A stretch of 28,726 nucleotides of DNA from an uncultured Eubacteriales bacterium (GTDB lineage Bacteria > Bacillota > Clostridia > Oscillospirales > Oscillospiraceae): assembly GCA_900547315.1 (NCBI GenBank), contig URGI01000019.1, positions 1 through 28,726 of the forward strand, read 5' to 3'. The position numbers were made by a program, and so were the translations under genes. Shown here in pieces: positions 7,202 to 14,933 of this stretch. How positions within the stretch are numbered: the first letter of the stretch is position 1; each line of letters starts with the position of its first letter. The notes below the pieces were generated by a model that saw only the letters and a program-made list of their open reading frames with translations, made no database searches and was not told where the DNA came from.

Positions 7202-8080
7202 TTAGTATTCCACCTCAGTGGAGAAGGGCTGTTCAAGCAGCTCCGGATTTTCGAGCAGCTTTCTCAGCAGACGCACGGTTCCGGAGTAATAGAAGCCGTC
7301 GCCAATGCGCTCGTCCAAAGTCAGGCCGAGGTCGAGCACGGGATGCACGGTGCAGCTGCCGTCCTCGTGCCATTCCGGAGCAAGATGCTTCTTGCCGATG
7401 ACACCGAAGAAGGAGTTGGTGCCCCAGTTGTTGAGGTGGTGATATCCTGCGTCAAGGCCGATGGAGCCGAGATTCGTCAGGAATATGGATGCGTAGTTGG
7501 GATCGGTGCGGATGATATCGTAGGGAACCTTACCCTTGCGGTCGAGCTTGAAGAGAATCTTTACGACGATGCGCAGCAGCCAGCTCGGCAGACGCATGAG
7601 CTTCTGCATGAAGGCGTTGGAGTTGTCCTCAACGTCGGTGCGGCGGCACTGGTAGATCTCCTCAAGGATGGATGCGTGCAGGGTGTCGATAGTGTCGTCT
7701 CCGGTGTAGCGCTTGTAGGCAAGACCCTCGGAGGAGCTGTCCTCAAAGCGCTTCTTGACGACGAAGGCTACGGAGATGTGGTCGCGCTGATATATGCGGT
7801 TGCCGGAGATGAAGCGGTTCATGCGCGGGCGCAGCACGAAGCACTTGACGCATGCGGCGAGTATAACGTGGAAGTAGCTATATTTATCCTTCTCAAGCCC
7901 TGCGTTTTTCTTTGCAAGAAAAGCGTCCATCGGGCGCAGGTCAATCGACTGTTCTATAAACGCCTCGTTGTCGGCGCGGTTGGGCAAAAGATAACCCATA
8001 AACTGATTCATTGCGGGGACTTCGTCGCGCAGCCAATAGCCGTCAAAACGGTCGCCGCGCTTTTTCTGTCTGTTTTCCAA
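7202..8080 (-). CDS. Stand-alone E2-like (CAT-fold) acyltransferase-family protein
   Basis: A 292-residue protein resembling the catalytic domain of 2-oxoacid dehydrogenase E2 and chloramphenicol acetyltransferase, but with no lipoyl or subunit-binding domains. Recognisable parts are SYFHVILAACVKCF and RPRMNRFISG (a substrate-channel region), TNLGSIG (202-208), the HHLNNWGT stretch (from 214) and DERIGDG (256-262). The last aligns with the E2 active-site motif DHRxxDG but has Glu instead of the catalytic His. The open frame extends to 8137, but TTG at 8080 has AAGGTGGGA about eight bases upstream and lies just after a good promoter. That promoter would place transcription start near 8099, making the longer start impossible. 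It is first in an operon with the acyl-CoA synthetase. An acyl-transfer or acyl-binding role is inferred. Confidence 0.85.
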   Translation of the reverse strand: MENRQKKRGDRFDGYWLRDEVPAMNQFMGYLLPNRADNEAFIEQSIDLRPMDAFLAKKNAGLEKDKYSYFHVILAACVKCFVLRPRMNRFISGNRIYQRDHISVAFVVKKRFEDSSSEGLAYKRYTGDDTIDTLHASILEEIYQCRRTDVEDNSNAFMQKLMRLPSWLLRIVVKILFKLDRKGKVPYDIIRTDPNYASIFLTNLGSIGLDAGYHHLNNWGTNSFFGVIGKKHLAPEWHEDGSCTVHPVLDLGLTLDERIGDGFYYSGTVRLLRKLLENPELLEQPFSTEVEY

Positions 8081-8105
8081 TGTAAATCCCACCTTTCCGC
8101 GTAAC

Positions 8106-8134
8106 AGTATAAAGCCTGACCGGAAAAAACGCAA
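8106..8134 (-). promoter_or_regulatory. Promoter of the E2-like/acyl-CoA synthetase operon
   Basis: On the minus strand TTGCGT (8134-8129), a 17-base spacer and TATACT (8111-8106). The expected start of transcription, near 8099, leaves a leader of only about 19 bases that begins at the ribosome binding site. This supports the TTG start at 8080. Confidence 0.7.
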
Positions 8135-8171
8135 CAAAAATTTAAAGTAAATTTAGGGTAAAATCTCAATT

Positions 8172-8188
8172 CTGTGTAAAAGACACAG
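8172..8188. promoter_or_regulatory. Small inverted repeat CTGTGT-N5-ACACAG, possible operator
   Basis: Six-base perfect arms at 8172-8177 and 8183-8188 lie about 38 bases upstream of the -35 box of the acyl-CoA synthetase operon. The position would suit an activator site. No T-run follows, so it is not a terminator. The repeat is short and may be chance. Confidence 0.25.
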
Positions 8189-8221
8189 TTACGCGCATAC
8201 GGGGACTCACGCCAGCCGTGA

Positions 8222-8258
8222 AAAATGCCCGCCGTACGATGAGTACGGCGGGCATTTT
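8222..8258 (-). terminator. Rho-independent terminator of the DnaD-DnaI-DUF2804 operon
   Basis: A perfect 16-base stem (8222-8237 and 8243-8258) with the 5-base loop GATGA and AAAA/TTTT edges. It lies 15 bases beyond the stop codon of the DUF2804 gene. It is symmetrical and could also stop plus-strand transcription. Confidence 0.92.
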
Positions 8259-8273
8259 ATGTGAGGTTCCGGT

Positions 8274-9299
8274 TCACCACTTATTTTCAACTTTCTCGGC
8301 GAAGCCGGGGAAGTCCCTGACCTCGATGACTCTGCCGTCATCGAGCACGGCCTTGCCGGTGAAGCGGCCGAACACCTGATGCTGGTCGGACTTTATCAGC
8401 TTCACGTCGGTACAGGCGGCGCGGTCAAGCACCGGAACGAAGTCCATCTCGAAGCGCCCGTCATCGGACGTAAACGTCCACGGGGACATGAAATCCTTCT
8501 CCCCGCCGGGGATGTTGAACCTCACCCCGCCTAGCTTGTGCGCCTTACCGTCATAGAACAGCATGTTCTCGCTCGCGGCGGAGGTGTCGCCGAAGCCGTA
8601 GCCGATGTTCCAGCCGAAGGGTACGCCGTCGACCTGATACGATGCGCTGCCCCAGTACCATGTGTTGTGATACGTCCAGACGCCGCGCCCCCAGTCGAGC
8701 ACCGCGAAGCTGTCCTCCGGGTCAAAGACGTAGGTTTTCCCGTCGTATACGACCTCGCCCTTGGCGCGCATGCAGTTTATCTTCTGGTTGTAGTAGAAGT
8801 GGCCGGGCTTGCTGAACGGCGTGCAGATCACCATGCTCTCTTCCGGCTCGTCGAACAGCTCCACGCGCGCGTATATCGACCCGGCAGGGCCGAATTTCTT
8901 CATCTGCGCGATGAGCGTGCGGCGGCCGCTGCCGTCGTTTTTAAAGGTGATGCTGTGCCCGCTGCCGGCGTGGTGCACGTCGCCGACGGCGGAGGTCTCC
9001 GGCATGCGGAGCTTGCCGAGCGGCATGAAGCTCATCGGGCTTGTGGTTATCTCCCAGCCGTTTTCAAAGTCGAGCAGGGAGATGGAGTCAAGCCCCATGT
9101 AGCCGTTGTCGTCCACGGTGAGCGCGAGGGCGAAGCGGCCGTTGTTTACAAGGTAGTAGTCCCATTCCTTGATGCGCATTTTGCCCGCCTTGATGTCGGC
9201 GCGGCGGTATACCGGCAGCAGCTTTTTGGCGTAGCCGGGCTCGGTGAGGTTTCCTTCGGAGTCAAGCAGGGGGATGGTGCGGGTGATCTCGTGCTGCAT
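8274..9299 (-). CDS. DUF2804 domain-containing protein
   Basis: A 341-residue protein that matches DUF2804 along its length, by recognised features such as the N-terminal TEPGYAKKLLPVYRR, the central CTPFSKPGHFYYNQKINCM and DWGRGVWTYHNTWYWGSAS. The many Trp, Tyr and Gly residues and beta-rich pattern suggest a beta-barrel or lipocalin-like fold. No signal peptide or membrane helix is seen, so it is probably cytoplasmic. The biochemical function is unknown to me. The start ATG has GGAAGGGAG upstream, lying inside the end of the helicase-loader gene. Only three bases separate the loader stop from this ATG, so translation is probably coupled. The link with DNA replication genes may be only positional. 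Confidence 0.85.
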   Translation of the reverse strand: MQHEITRTIPLLDSEGNLTEPGYAKKLLPVYRRADIKAGKMRIKEWDYYLVNNGRFALALTVDDNGYMGLDSISLLDFENGWEITTSPMSFMPLGKLRMPETSAVGDVHHAGSGHSITFKNDGSGRRTLIAQMKKFGPAGSIYARVELFDEPEESMVICTPFSKPGHFYYNQKINCMRAKGEVVYDGKTYVFDPEDSFAVLDWGRGVWTYHNTWYWGSASYQVDGVPFGWNIGYGFGDTSAASENMLFYDGKAHKLGGVRFNIPGGEKDFMSPWTFTSDDGRFEMDFVPVLDRAACTDVKLIKSDQHQVFGRFTGKAVLDDGRVIEVRDFPGFAEKVENKW

Positions 9300-9302
9300 A
9301 TT

Positions 9303-10298
9303 CTAAACTCCCTTCCGCGTCCGGATATCGCTCCCAGCAAAGTGGAGCCAGAGAAATTCGCCCTCAAGGCGGGAGCCTATCTGCGGACTGTATCGTTTTG
9401 AAAGCTCCTCCTCGGAGCAGTTGGTGCTGATTATCATTTTCCGCCGGTTGACAAGGCGGGTGTTTATGAGTGTGTAGAGCGCGCTGACGGACATCGGCGT
9501 GACCATCTCCGTGCCGAGATCGTCGAGTATCATCAGGTCGCAGTCGAGCATGCGCCGCACGCGCGCGGCGGCGGCGTCCGCCTCGTCGGGATCGCGGGAA
9601 AACTTCTGCTTCTCGAAGGCTTCCAGCGCGGAGACGGCGGAATCGTAGCAGACGGAGCAGCCCTTCTCCGCCACGACGCGCGCTATGCAAGCCGAGAGGA
9701 AGGTTTTGCCCAGCCCGGGGCCGCCCTGAAACAGCAGATTCGAGGAGACGTTCGGGAAGTTGTCGGCAAATTTGCGTCCGGCGTCGCGCACTATGCGCAT
9801 CGCGTCGCGCGGGATAACTCCGCTGCGCGGGTCGAGCCGGTCACTGTACAGGTTCAGGTCGAAGCGCTCGAAGCACTCGCTGCCGTTTTGCATCAGCACG
9901 CCCAGCTCCTTCGTCAGCTCGCGGTTATAGAGCTTGTCGAGGCAGTGGCACACACCGCCGTTCAGAACGCCGGTGTCGCGGCAGTCGGGGCAGGAGTAGA
10001 TGTCGTTCAGATATTCCACGGTGTACCCGTTTTCGACCAGCAGCTCCGCGCGGCGCATCTGGCAGTCCAGATTCTCGCGCTCGAGCGCGGCGAGCTTCTC
10101 CTTCATGTCCGCCGGACGGGAGACGGTTATGCGCACAAGCTCCGTCATCTGCTCGCGCATTTCGCCGTCCAGCCGCTGTATCTCCGGTACGCGGGCGTAC
10201 ACCTCGGCCTGCCTGCGGTACTGCTCGGCCTGATTTTCGCTTTTGATGTCCTGAAGCCGCAGACGCGCTCTGGCCAGCAGCTTGCCGTCATATGCCAT
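9303..10298 (-). CDS. dnaI: DnaI/DnaC-like replicative helicase loader (AAA+ ATPase)
   Basis: A 331-residue ATPase expected to load the replicative helicase at origins or stalled forks. The N-terminal half is helical and charged, followed by a zinc-binding cluster (Cys103, Cys106, Cys117, Cys119 in CPDCRDTG and CHC). The AAA+ domain has Walker A GGPGLGKT (192-199), Walker B LMILDDLG (255-262) and sensor STN (291-293), with an arginine region near IGSRLEG. GTG at 10307 sits directly against the AAGGAA ribosome binding site. The ATG at 10298 has better spacing, so it is chosen. It follows the DnaD-family gene by 33 bases, the same partner order as dnaB-dnaI in B. subtilis. Some databases would call it DnaC. 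Confidence 0.92.
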   Translation of the reverse strand: MAYDGKLLARARLRLQDIKSENQAEQYRRQAEVYARVPEIQRLDGEMREQMTELVRITVSRPADMKEKLAALERENLDCQMRRAELLVENGYTVEYLNDIYSCPDCRDTGVLNGGVCHCLDKLYNRELTKELGVLMQNGSECFERFDLNLYSDRLDPRSGVIPRDAMRIVRDAGRKFADNFPNVSSNLLFQGGPGLGKTFLSACIARVVAEKGCSVCYDSAVSALEAFEKQKFSRDPDEADAAAARVRRMLDCDLMILDDLGTEMVTPMSVSALYTLINTRLVNRRKMIISTNCSEEELSKRYSPQIGSRLEGEFLWLHFAGSDIRTRKGV

Positions 10299-10331
10299 GT
10301 GTTGCACTTCCTTATAAGAAAATGGGGATGA

Positions 10332-11279
10332 TCATATCTTTTCCAGTACGGACTGAAGCTCGTCCATGTCTATCGCCTTGCCCTGCGCGGCGGACTGCTG
10401 CGGGCGGCGGCGCGGATCGCCGGATTCTATCTCTGCGGCGGAGTGCAGCCCATTCTCATGCCACGACTGCATGATTTTGTTCATGTAGCTCCATTTCAGC
10501 GCGCCGGTGTTCGTGACCGTGCGGTCGTAGCCGATGGCGAGCGCGTCCTCATCAAAGCCCATGTCGAGCCACGCGGAGATGTACTTCGCCTCCGTCGGCG
10601 TAAGCTCGCGGCCGTGGATGCCGAGCGCCGCCTTCGCGCGGCCGAGCGCGTCGCGCCGCTCGCGCTGACGGCGTATGTATTCCTCGGCCTGATCGAGCGT
10701 CAGTATCTCCTGATGCACCCAGTTGTAGGCCTCCTTCTCGATGCTGCGCATCGAGGGACGGCGCGTGTGCTCCGGAGTGGACTGCTCGCGGCAGCGCGCG
10801 ACGCAGTAGTTTATGAGCATCATTATAACCTCCGGCGGCAGCGCCAGATAGTCGTATATCCCGAAGAGCGTTTTCATCTCGACGCTTGAGAGCGTATGCC
10901 CCAGCGCGCTTTGCGCCTCGGCAACGACGACGGCAAATTCCCCGTTCTCCTTGCTGCGGCGCACGATATCCTCCGAGCGGTACTGCGGTATCTCGTCCGG
11001 CGGGGGGAGCTTTTCCACCCTTGCAGCTGTGCTCTGAGCGGGCGGGGCGGCATTCGCAGGTTCGGCGCCGTCCGGCATCAGCCCCATGCGCTGGAGCTTT
11101 TCCGCTGCGGCGCTTATCTCACTCATCGTGCGGCAGAGGTCGCGCGCGGCGGCGTCAAGGTCGTGCCCGCCGCGCCGCGCCATGTAGATATACAGCAGCG
11201 CGACGTCCCCGTCGTGCGCGGAAATGAGCTTGTCCGCGATGGCGGAGGATATTGAATTTGAGCGATCCTGACCTGACAT
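10332..11279 (-). CDS. DnaD/DnaB-family replication initiation protein
   Basis: A 315-residue protein. Residues about 1-70 form a winged-helix-like N-terminal region (DLDAAARDLCRTMSEISAAAEKL). A Pro/Ala-rich linker (70-100) follows, then two DnaD-type helical repeats, about 110-200 (ending IEKEAYNW) and 212-280 (YDRTVTNTGALKWSYMNKIMQSWHENG). The second carries the hallmark YxxxIxxxW. The charged C-terminal tail probably binds DNA. Family members remodel DNA and recruit the helicase and its loader at the origin. The start has GGAG ten bases upstream. It is first in an operon with the loader and the DUF2804 gene. With two repeats and the loader neighbour it most resembles the B. subtilis DnaB role; DnaD is the alternative. 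Confidence 0.92.
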   Translation of the reverse strand: MSGQDRSNSISSAIADKLISAHDGDVALLYIYMARRGGHDLDAAARDLCRTMSEISAAAEKLQRMGLMPDGAEPANAAPPAQSTAARVEKLPPPDEIPQYRSEDIVRRSKENGEFAVVVAEAQSALGHTLSSVEMKTLFGIYDYLALPPEVIMMLINYCVARCREQSTPEHTRRPSMRSIEKEAYNWVHQEILTLDQAEEYIRRQRERRDALGRAKAALGIHGRELTPTEAKYISAWLDMGFDEDALAIGYDRTVTNTGALKWSYMNKIMQSWHENGLHSAAEIESGDPRRRPQQSAAQGKAIDMDELQSVLEKI

Positions 11280-11326
11280 AGGGCTTTATCTCCGGTTTGT
11301 TTACGAAAAATTTTGATTGGGTACAT

Positions 11327-11355
11327 ATTATACCATCAAAATTGACTTGTCGCAA
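11327..11355 (-). promoter_or_regulatory. Strong promoter of the DnaD-family/DnaI operon
   Basis: On the minus strand TTGCGA (11355-11350), a 17-base spacer and a perfect TATAAT (11332-11327). Transcription would start near 11320, with a leader of about 40 bases. Its -35 box overlaps that of the divergent promoter by three bases. Confidence 0.85.
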
Positions 11356-11376
11356 TAGGTATATATGTGCTATAAT
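11347..11376 (+). promoter_or_regulatory. Promoter of the U32-maf-mreCD-PBP2 operon (extended -10)
   Basis: TTGTCG (11347-11352), an 18-base spacer and a perfect TATAAT (11371-11376) preceded by TGC, an extended -10. Transcription would start near 11383, about 27 bases before the start codon. The -35 boxes of this and the leftward promoter share positions 11350-11352. Confidence 0.75.
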
Positions 11377-11409
11377 CTACTCTGTATTATAATGCAAGAG
11401 GTATGAGCA

Positions 11410-13494
11410 ATGATAGAACTTCTGTCCCCCGCCGGCTCTCCGGAGGGCGTTATCGCCGCCGTGCAGAACGGAGCGGACGCCGTATACATGGGTATGGGCG
11501 CGTTCAACGCCCGCCGCGGCGCGAAAAATTTCACAGATGAGGAATTCGTGAAGGCGGTGCGATACTGCCATGTCCGCGGCTGTAAGGTCTACGTCACGCT
11601 CAACACCCTCGTGAACGACCGTGAGATGCGCGACGCCGTCGCCGCGGCGAAGCTCGCGTCGGACGCGGGCGCGGACGCGCTCATCGTGCAGGATCTCGGC
11701 ATGTCCTATGCCATCCGCTGCGCGCTGCCCGATATCCCGCTGCACGCGAGCACGCAGATGAGCCTGCATAACCTCGCCGGCGTCGAGGCCGCGGCGGAGA
11801 TGGGCATTACCCGTGCCGTGCTGGCGCGCGAGCTGTCGTTCGAGCAGATAAGGTTCATCACCAAGAACGCCTCTATCGAGACCGAGGTGTTTGTTCACGG
11901 CGCGCTCTGCTTCTGCCATTCCGGCCAGTGCTATATGTCCGCCCTCATAGGCCGCCGCAGCGGCAACCGCGGACTCTGCGCGCAACCCTGCCGCCTGCAG
12001 TACAGCCTCGGCGGCCGCATGGACGACCATCCGCTCTCGCTTAAGGACAACTGTCTTGTAGACCAGATACGCCGTCTCGAAGAGGTGGGTGTCGCAAGCC
12101 TCAAGATAGAGGGACGCATGAAGCGTCCGGAGTACACCGGCATAGTCACCGGCGTCTACGCCAAGGCTATCCGCGAGCAGCGCAACCCCGATAAAGAGGA
12201 GATGGAGCTGCTGGAGAAGACCTTTTCCCGTCAAGGCTTCACTCAGGGCTACTTCATCGGCGACAAGCTCAATATGTTCGGCGTGCGCTCGGAGCCTGAC
12301 AAGGACGCGGACAAGATATTCGCAGCAGCCCGCAAGCAGTACGCCGAGGGCGAGATGCGCCGCGTGCCTGTGCATTTTTACACGGTGCTCGAAAAGGGCG
12401 AGCATATCAAGGCTATCGCTTTTGACGACGACGGGCACAAGGCTATTGCGACCGGCCCCGTGCCGGAGCGCGCAAAGCGCCAGGGACTTACCGAGCAGTA
12501 TCTGATCGAACAGATGTTCAAAACCGGCGGAACGCCGTATAATTGTATTGAGAATAAGGCCAAGGCCGAGCCGGGGCTGTACCTGCCCGCATCCGAGATA
12601 AACGAGCTGCGCCGCAAGCTGATCGCCCAGCTCTCCGCGGAGCGCGAGAAAGCGCCCGAACGCAGGACTCTGCGCATCCCCGCCCCTCCCGTGAACGTCC
12701 CTGCAATATCCGACCCTGCGCGCATATATCAGGTGCGCACGGCGGAACAGCTCACGCCCGAACTGGCGGAGCTGAAGCCGGACTATATATATTTCCCCGC
12801 CATGGAGCTGGCGGAAAACTTTAATCCGCTGCGCCCGTTCATTGATAACGGCGCGCGCCCAGTCGCCGTGATGCCGCGCGTTATCACGGACGATCAGAGC
12901 CGCGAGGTCTATGCCGCGCTTGAAAAGCTGTTCGACTACGGCGTGAACGAAGCGCTGACCGGAAATCTCGGCCATGTGTTCATCGCGCGTCAGGCGGGCA
13001 TGAAGGTGCGCGGCGACTTCGGGCTGAACGCCTTCAACTCCTATACGCTGCGCGTGCTGCAGGATGCGGGCTTCATCTCCGCAACGGCGTCCTTTGAACT
13101 GCGCCTTGCGCAGATAAAGGCCATGGCCAAGCCTGTCGATACGGAGCTTATCATCTACGGCCGCCTGCCGCTGATGGTGTCCGACCAGTGCATCATCCGC
13201 CAGAGCGCGGGGCGCTGCAACTGCCAGACCCCCGGCCAGCTGTCTGACCGCATGGGTTCGGTGTTTCCGGTCGTGAAGGAGTTCGGCTGCCGCAACGTGA
13301 TCTATAACGCGCATAAGCTCTATCTTGCCGACAAGCGCGACGATCTGTACGCGCTCGGCCTGTGGGGACTGCGTATGCTGTTCACCACCGAAAGCCCGCG
13401 CGAGTGCGTCGAGGTTGCAAAAGGCTACCTCGGCCTGACCGATTATAAGCCCAACGTCCTGACCCGCGGCCTCTATTACCGCGGCGTGGATTAA
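11410..13494 (+). CDS. U32 family peptidase-like protein with DUF3656 (RlhA-type)
   Basis: A 694-residue protein. Residues about 1-290 form the U32 domain (ELLSPAGSPEGVIAAVQNGADAVYMG). A cysteine cluster is present (Cys167, Cys169, Cys174, Cys190, Cys194), as is the family motif SLKIEGRMKRPEYT. The middle part (about 310-410) resembles the DUF3656/collagenase insert. Although named peptidases, characterised family members (RlhA, TrhP) make 5-hydroxylated pyrimidines in 23S rRNA or tRNA and use the cysteines for an iron-sulphur cluster and prephenate as a cofactor source. The two-domain length fits RlhA better than TrhP. The start has AGAGG eight bases upstream. It is first in the operon leading to maf and mreCD. 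RNA modification here is inferred from the family. Confidence 0.9.
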   Translation: MIELLSPAGSPEGVIAAVQNGADAVYMGMGAFNARRGAKNFTDEEFVKAVRYCHVRGCKVYVTLNTLVNDREMRDAVAAAKLASDAGADALIVQDLGMSYAIRCALPDIPLHASTQMSLHNLAGVEAAAEMGITRAVLARELSFEQIRFITKNASIETEVFVHGALCFCHSGQCYMSALIGRRSGNRGLCAQPCRLQYSLGGRMDDHPLSLKDNCLVDQIRRLEEVGVASLKIEGRMKRPEYTGIVTGVYAKAIREQRNPDKEEMELLEKTFSRQGFTQGYFIGDKLNMFGVRSEPDKDADKIFAAARKQYAEGEMRRVPVHFYTVLEKGEHIKAIAFDDDGHKAIATGPVPERAKRQGLTEQYLIEQMFKTGGTPYNCIENKAKAEPGLYLPASEINELRRKLIAQLSAEREKAPERRTLRIPAPPVNVPAISDPARIYQVRTAEQLTPELAELKPDYIYFPAMELAENFNPLRPFIDNGARPVAVMPRVITDDQSREVYAALEKLFDYGVNEALTGNLGHVFIARQAGMKVRGDFGLNAFNSYTLRVLQDAGFISATASFELRLAQIKAMAKPVDTELIIYGRLPLMVSDQCIIRQSAGRCNCQTPGQLSDRMGSVFPVVKEFGCRNVIYNAHKLYLADKRDDLYALGLWGLRMLFTTESPRECVEVAKGYLGLTDYKPNVLTRGLYYRGVD

Positions 13495-13518
13495 TAAATA
13501 TATAAGAAGGTTTTTGCT

Positions 13519-14091
13519 ATGTCCATCGTATTGGCATCCGGCTCTCCGCGCAGAAAAGAGCTGCTGGAGATGCTCGGCATTGAGGATATGAAGATAATCC
13601 CCGCGAAAGGGGAGGAGATACCGCCCGAAGGTGCGGGGCCGGCGGAGCTTGTTGTGGCTCTCGCAACCGCGAAGGGGCACGAGGTCGCGGCGCAGTGCGC
13701 GGCGGATGACGTTATCATCGCGGCGGACACCATTGTCTGGCACGATGGCCGCGTGTTCGGCAAGCCTCATTCCCGTGAGCAGGCCGCCGAGATGCTGAGA
13801 AGCCTCTCCGGCAGGGCGCATGAGGTGTATACCGGCGTCGTTGTCATCAAAAACGGCCGCGAGGTAAGCGGCGCGGAGCGCAGCGTTGTCCGCTTCCGCG
13901 AGCTTTCGGAGGACGAGATACAGCGGTATATCGACACCGGGGAGCCTATGGACAAGGCCGGGGCATACGGCGCACAGGGTAAGGCGGCGCTGTTCGTGCG
14001 CGGCATTGAGGGCGATTTCTTCAACGTCATGGGTCTGCCGCTGTGCCGTCTCGGCGCAATGCTGAAGGAACAGGGAGTGGTTCTGCTTTGA
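13519..14091 (+). CDS. maf: Maf-family nucleotide pyrophosphatase
   Basis: A 190-residue enzyme hydrolysing nucleoside triphosphates, often modified or methylated ones, to monophosphates; in Bacillus overexpression blocks septation. The start LASGSPRRKELL (5-16) is the Maf signature. The catalytic Asp is probably Asp70 in AADTIVW, followed by GKP (81-83). KAGAYGAQGKAALFV near the C-terminus is also characteristic. The length is normal. AGAAGG lies before the ATG, 24 bases after the U32 gene. Its last codons overlap the mreC start (TTGA), so translation is probably coupled. Maf next to mre genes is a common Firmicute arrangement. Confidence 0.95.
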   Translation: MSIVLASGSPRRKELLEMLGIEDMKIIPAKGEEIPPEGAGPAELVVALATAKGHEVAAQCAADDVIIAADTIVWHDGRVFGKPHSREQAAEMLRSLSGRAHEVYTGVVVIKNGREVSGAERSVVRFRELSEDEIQRYIDTGEPMDKAGAYGAQGKAALFVRGIEGDFFNVMGLPLCRLGAMLKEQGVVLL

Positions 14092-14930
14092 AAGAATATC
14101 TGAAGAAAAACGGAATACGCATAGGCATAATCGTGGCCGCCGCGGCGCTCATCATCGGCCTCGGCTCCGCCGCCAGAAACGGCAAAATAAGCCTGAGCCA
14201 GAACGCTTTCGGCATTTTCAAGGCGCCCGTGCAGAAGGCGATGAGCTCCACGGTCAACTGGTTCAACACCATTTACGGCTACCTCTTTGATTACGATTCG
14301 CTGCTGGCGGAGAATGAATCCCTCCGTACGCAGCTTGCCGAGGCGCAGCAGGCCGCGCGCGACGGCATCAACGCCAGCGAGGAAAACGTCCGTCTGCGCG
14401 AGGCGCTGAACCTGCGCGCGAAGCACACCGATTATGAGCTGGAGTCGAGCAAGGTCGTCCTCTGGTCGTCGTCCAACTGGTCGTCCTCCTTCACGATAAG
14501 CAAGGGCGCGTCCAGCGGCATCGAGTACGGCGATCCGGTCATCACCGAATACGGTGCGCTGGTCGGGCAGGTGACGGAGCTTGGCGAAACATGGGCTACC
14601 GTCAGTACGCTCATCGACGTTGACATGTCCGTCGGCGCATTCGTCGGCGACACCGGCACCTCCGGCATGGTCATGGGCGAGTTTGCACTGATGAAGAACA
14701 AGCAGGCGAAGCTGACCTTCCTTGCCGACGGTGCGCAGATATTCGTCGGCGACGAGGTGCTGACCTCCGGTCAGGGCGGCGCATTTCCGCAGGGACTTGT
14801 TATAGGGACCATAACCGCCGTGCAGACGGAGGCAGGCGGTCAGATAGAATTCGGCCTTGTGCAGCCCCAGTGCAACTTTGAGTCGCTGGTGCAGGTGTTC
14901 GTTATTAAGAGCTTTGAAGTGGTGGAGTGA
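14088..14930 (+). CDS. mreC: Cell shape-determining protein MreC
   Basis: A 280-residue protein with an N-terminal membrane anchor (about 10-28, IRIGIIVAAAALIIGLGSAA), a coiled coil (about 68-110, LLAENESLRTQLAEAQQ) and an extracellular beta-domain (SKVVLWSSSNWSSSFTISKGASSGIEYGDPV, GLVIGTITAV). It scaffolds the elongasome outside the membrane and activates PBP2. The open frame continues upstream inside maf to 14043, but TTG at 14088 has GGAG nine bases upstream and puts the membrane anchor at the N-terminus. The TTG overlaps the maf stop. It is followed by mreD after a three-base gap. No mreB is visible in the window. Confidence 0.95.
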   Translation: MKEYLKKNGIRIGIIVAAAALIIGLGSAARNGKISLSQNAFGIFKAPVQKAMSSTVNWFNTIYGYLFDYDSLLAENESLRTQLAEAQQAARDGINASEENVRLREALNLRAKHTDYELESSKVVLWSSSNWSSSFTISKGASSGIEYGDPVITEYGALVGQVTELGETWATVSTLIDVDMSVGAFVGDTGTSGMVMGEFALMKNKQAKLTFLADGAQIFVGDEVLTSGQGGAFPQGLVIGTITAVQTEAGGQIEFGLVQPQCNFESLVQVFVIKSFEVVE

Positions 14931-14933
14931 GCC

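Noticed and set aside
5591..8104. An 837-codon open frame on the plus strand opposite the acyl-CoA synthetase and E2-like genes
   Set aside because: It is antisense to two clearly recognisable proteins, has no family resemblance, and is explained by high GC at third positions keeping stop codons rare.
8081..8137. Longer start of the E2-like protein at 8137
   Set aside because: It would lie upstream of the predicted transcription start and has no ribosome binding site; TTG 8080 fits both.
8207..8221. Small hairpin TCACG-N5-CGTGA near the DUF2804 terminator
   Set aside because: A five-base stem without a T-run; easily chance beside the much stronger 16-base terminator.
11388..11393. A second TATAAT upstream of the U32 gene
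   Set aside because: No -35 box lies at suitable spacing, and it would leave a leader of only about 10 bases. The TATAAT at 11371 is better supported.
11377..13821. An 814-codon open frame on the minus strand opposite the U32 gene
   Set aside because: It mirrors the U32 and maf coding regions, has no recognisable motif and no ribosome binding site; it is a compositional shadow.
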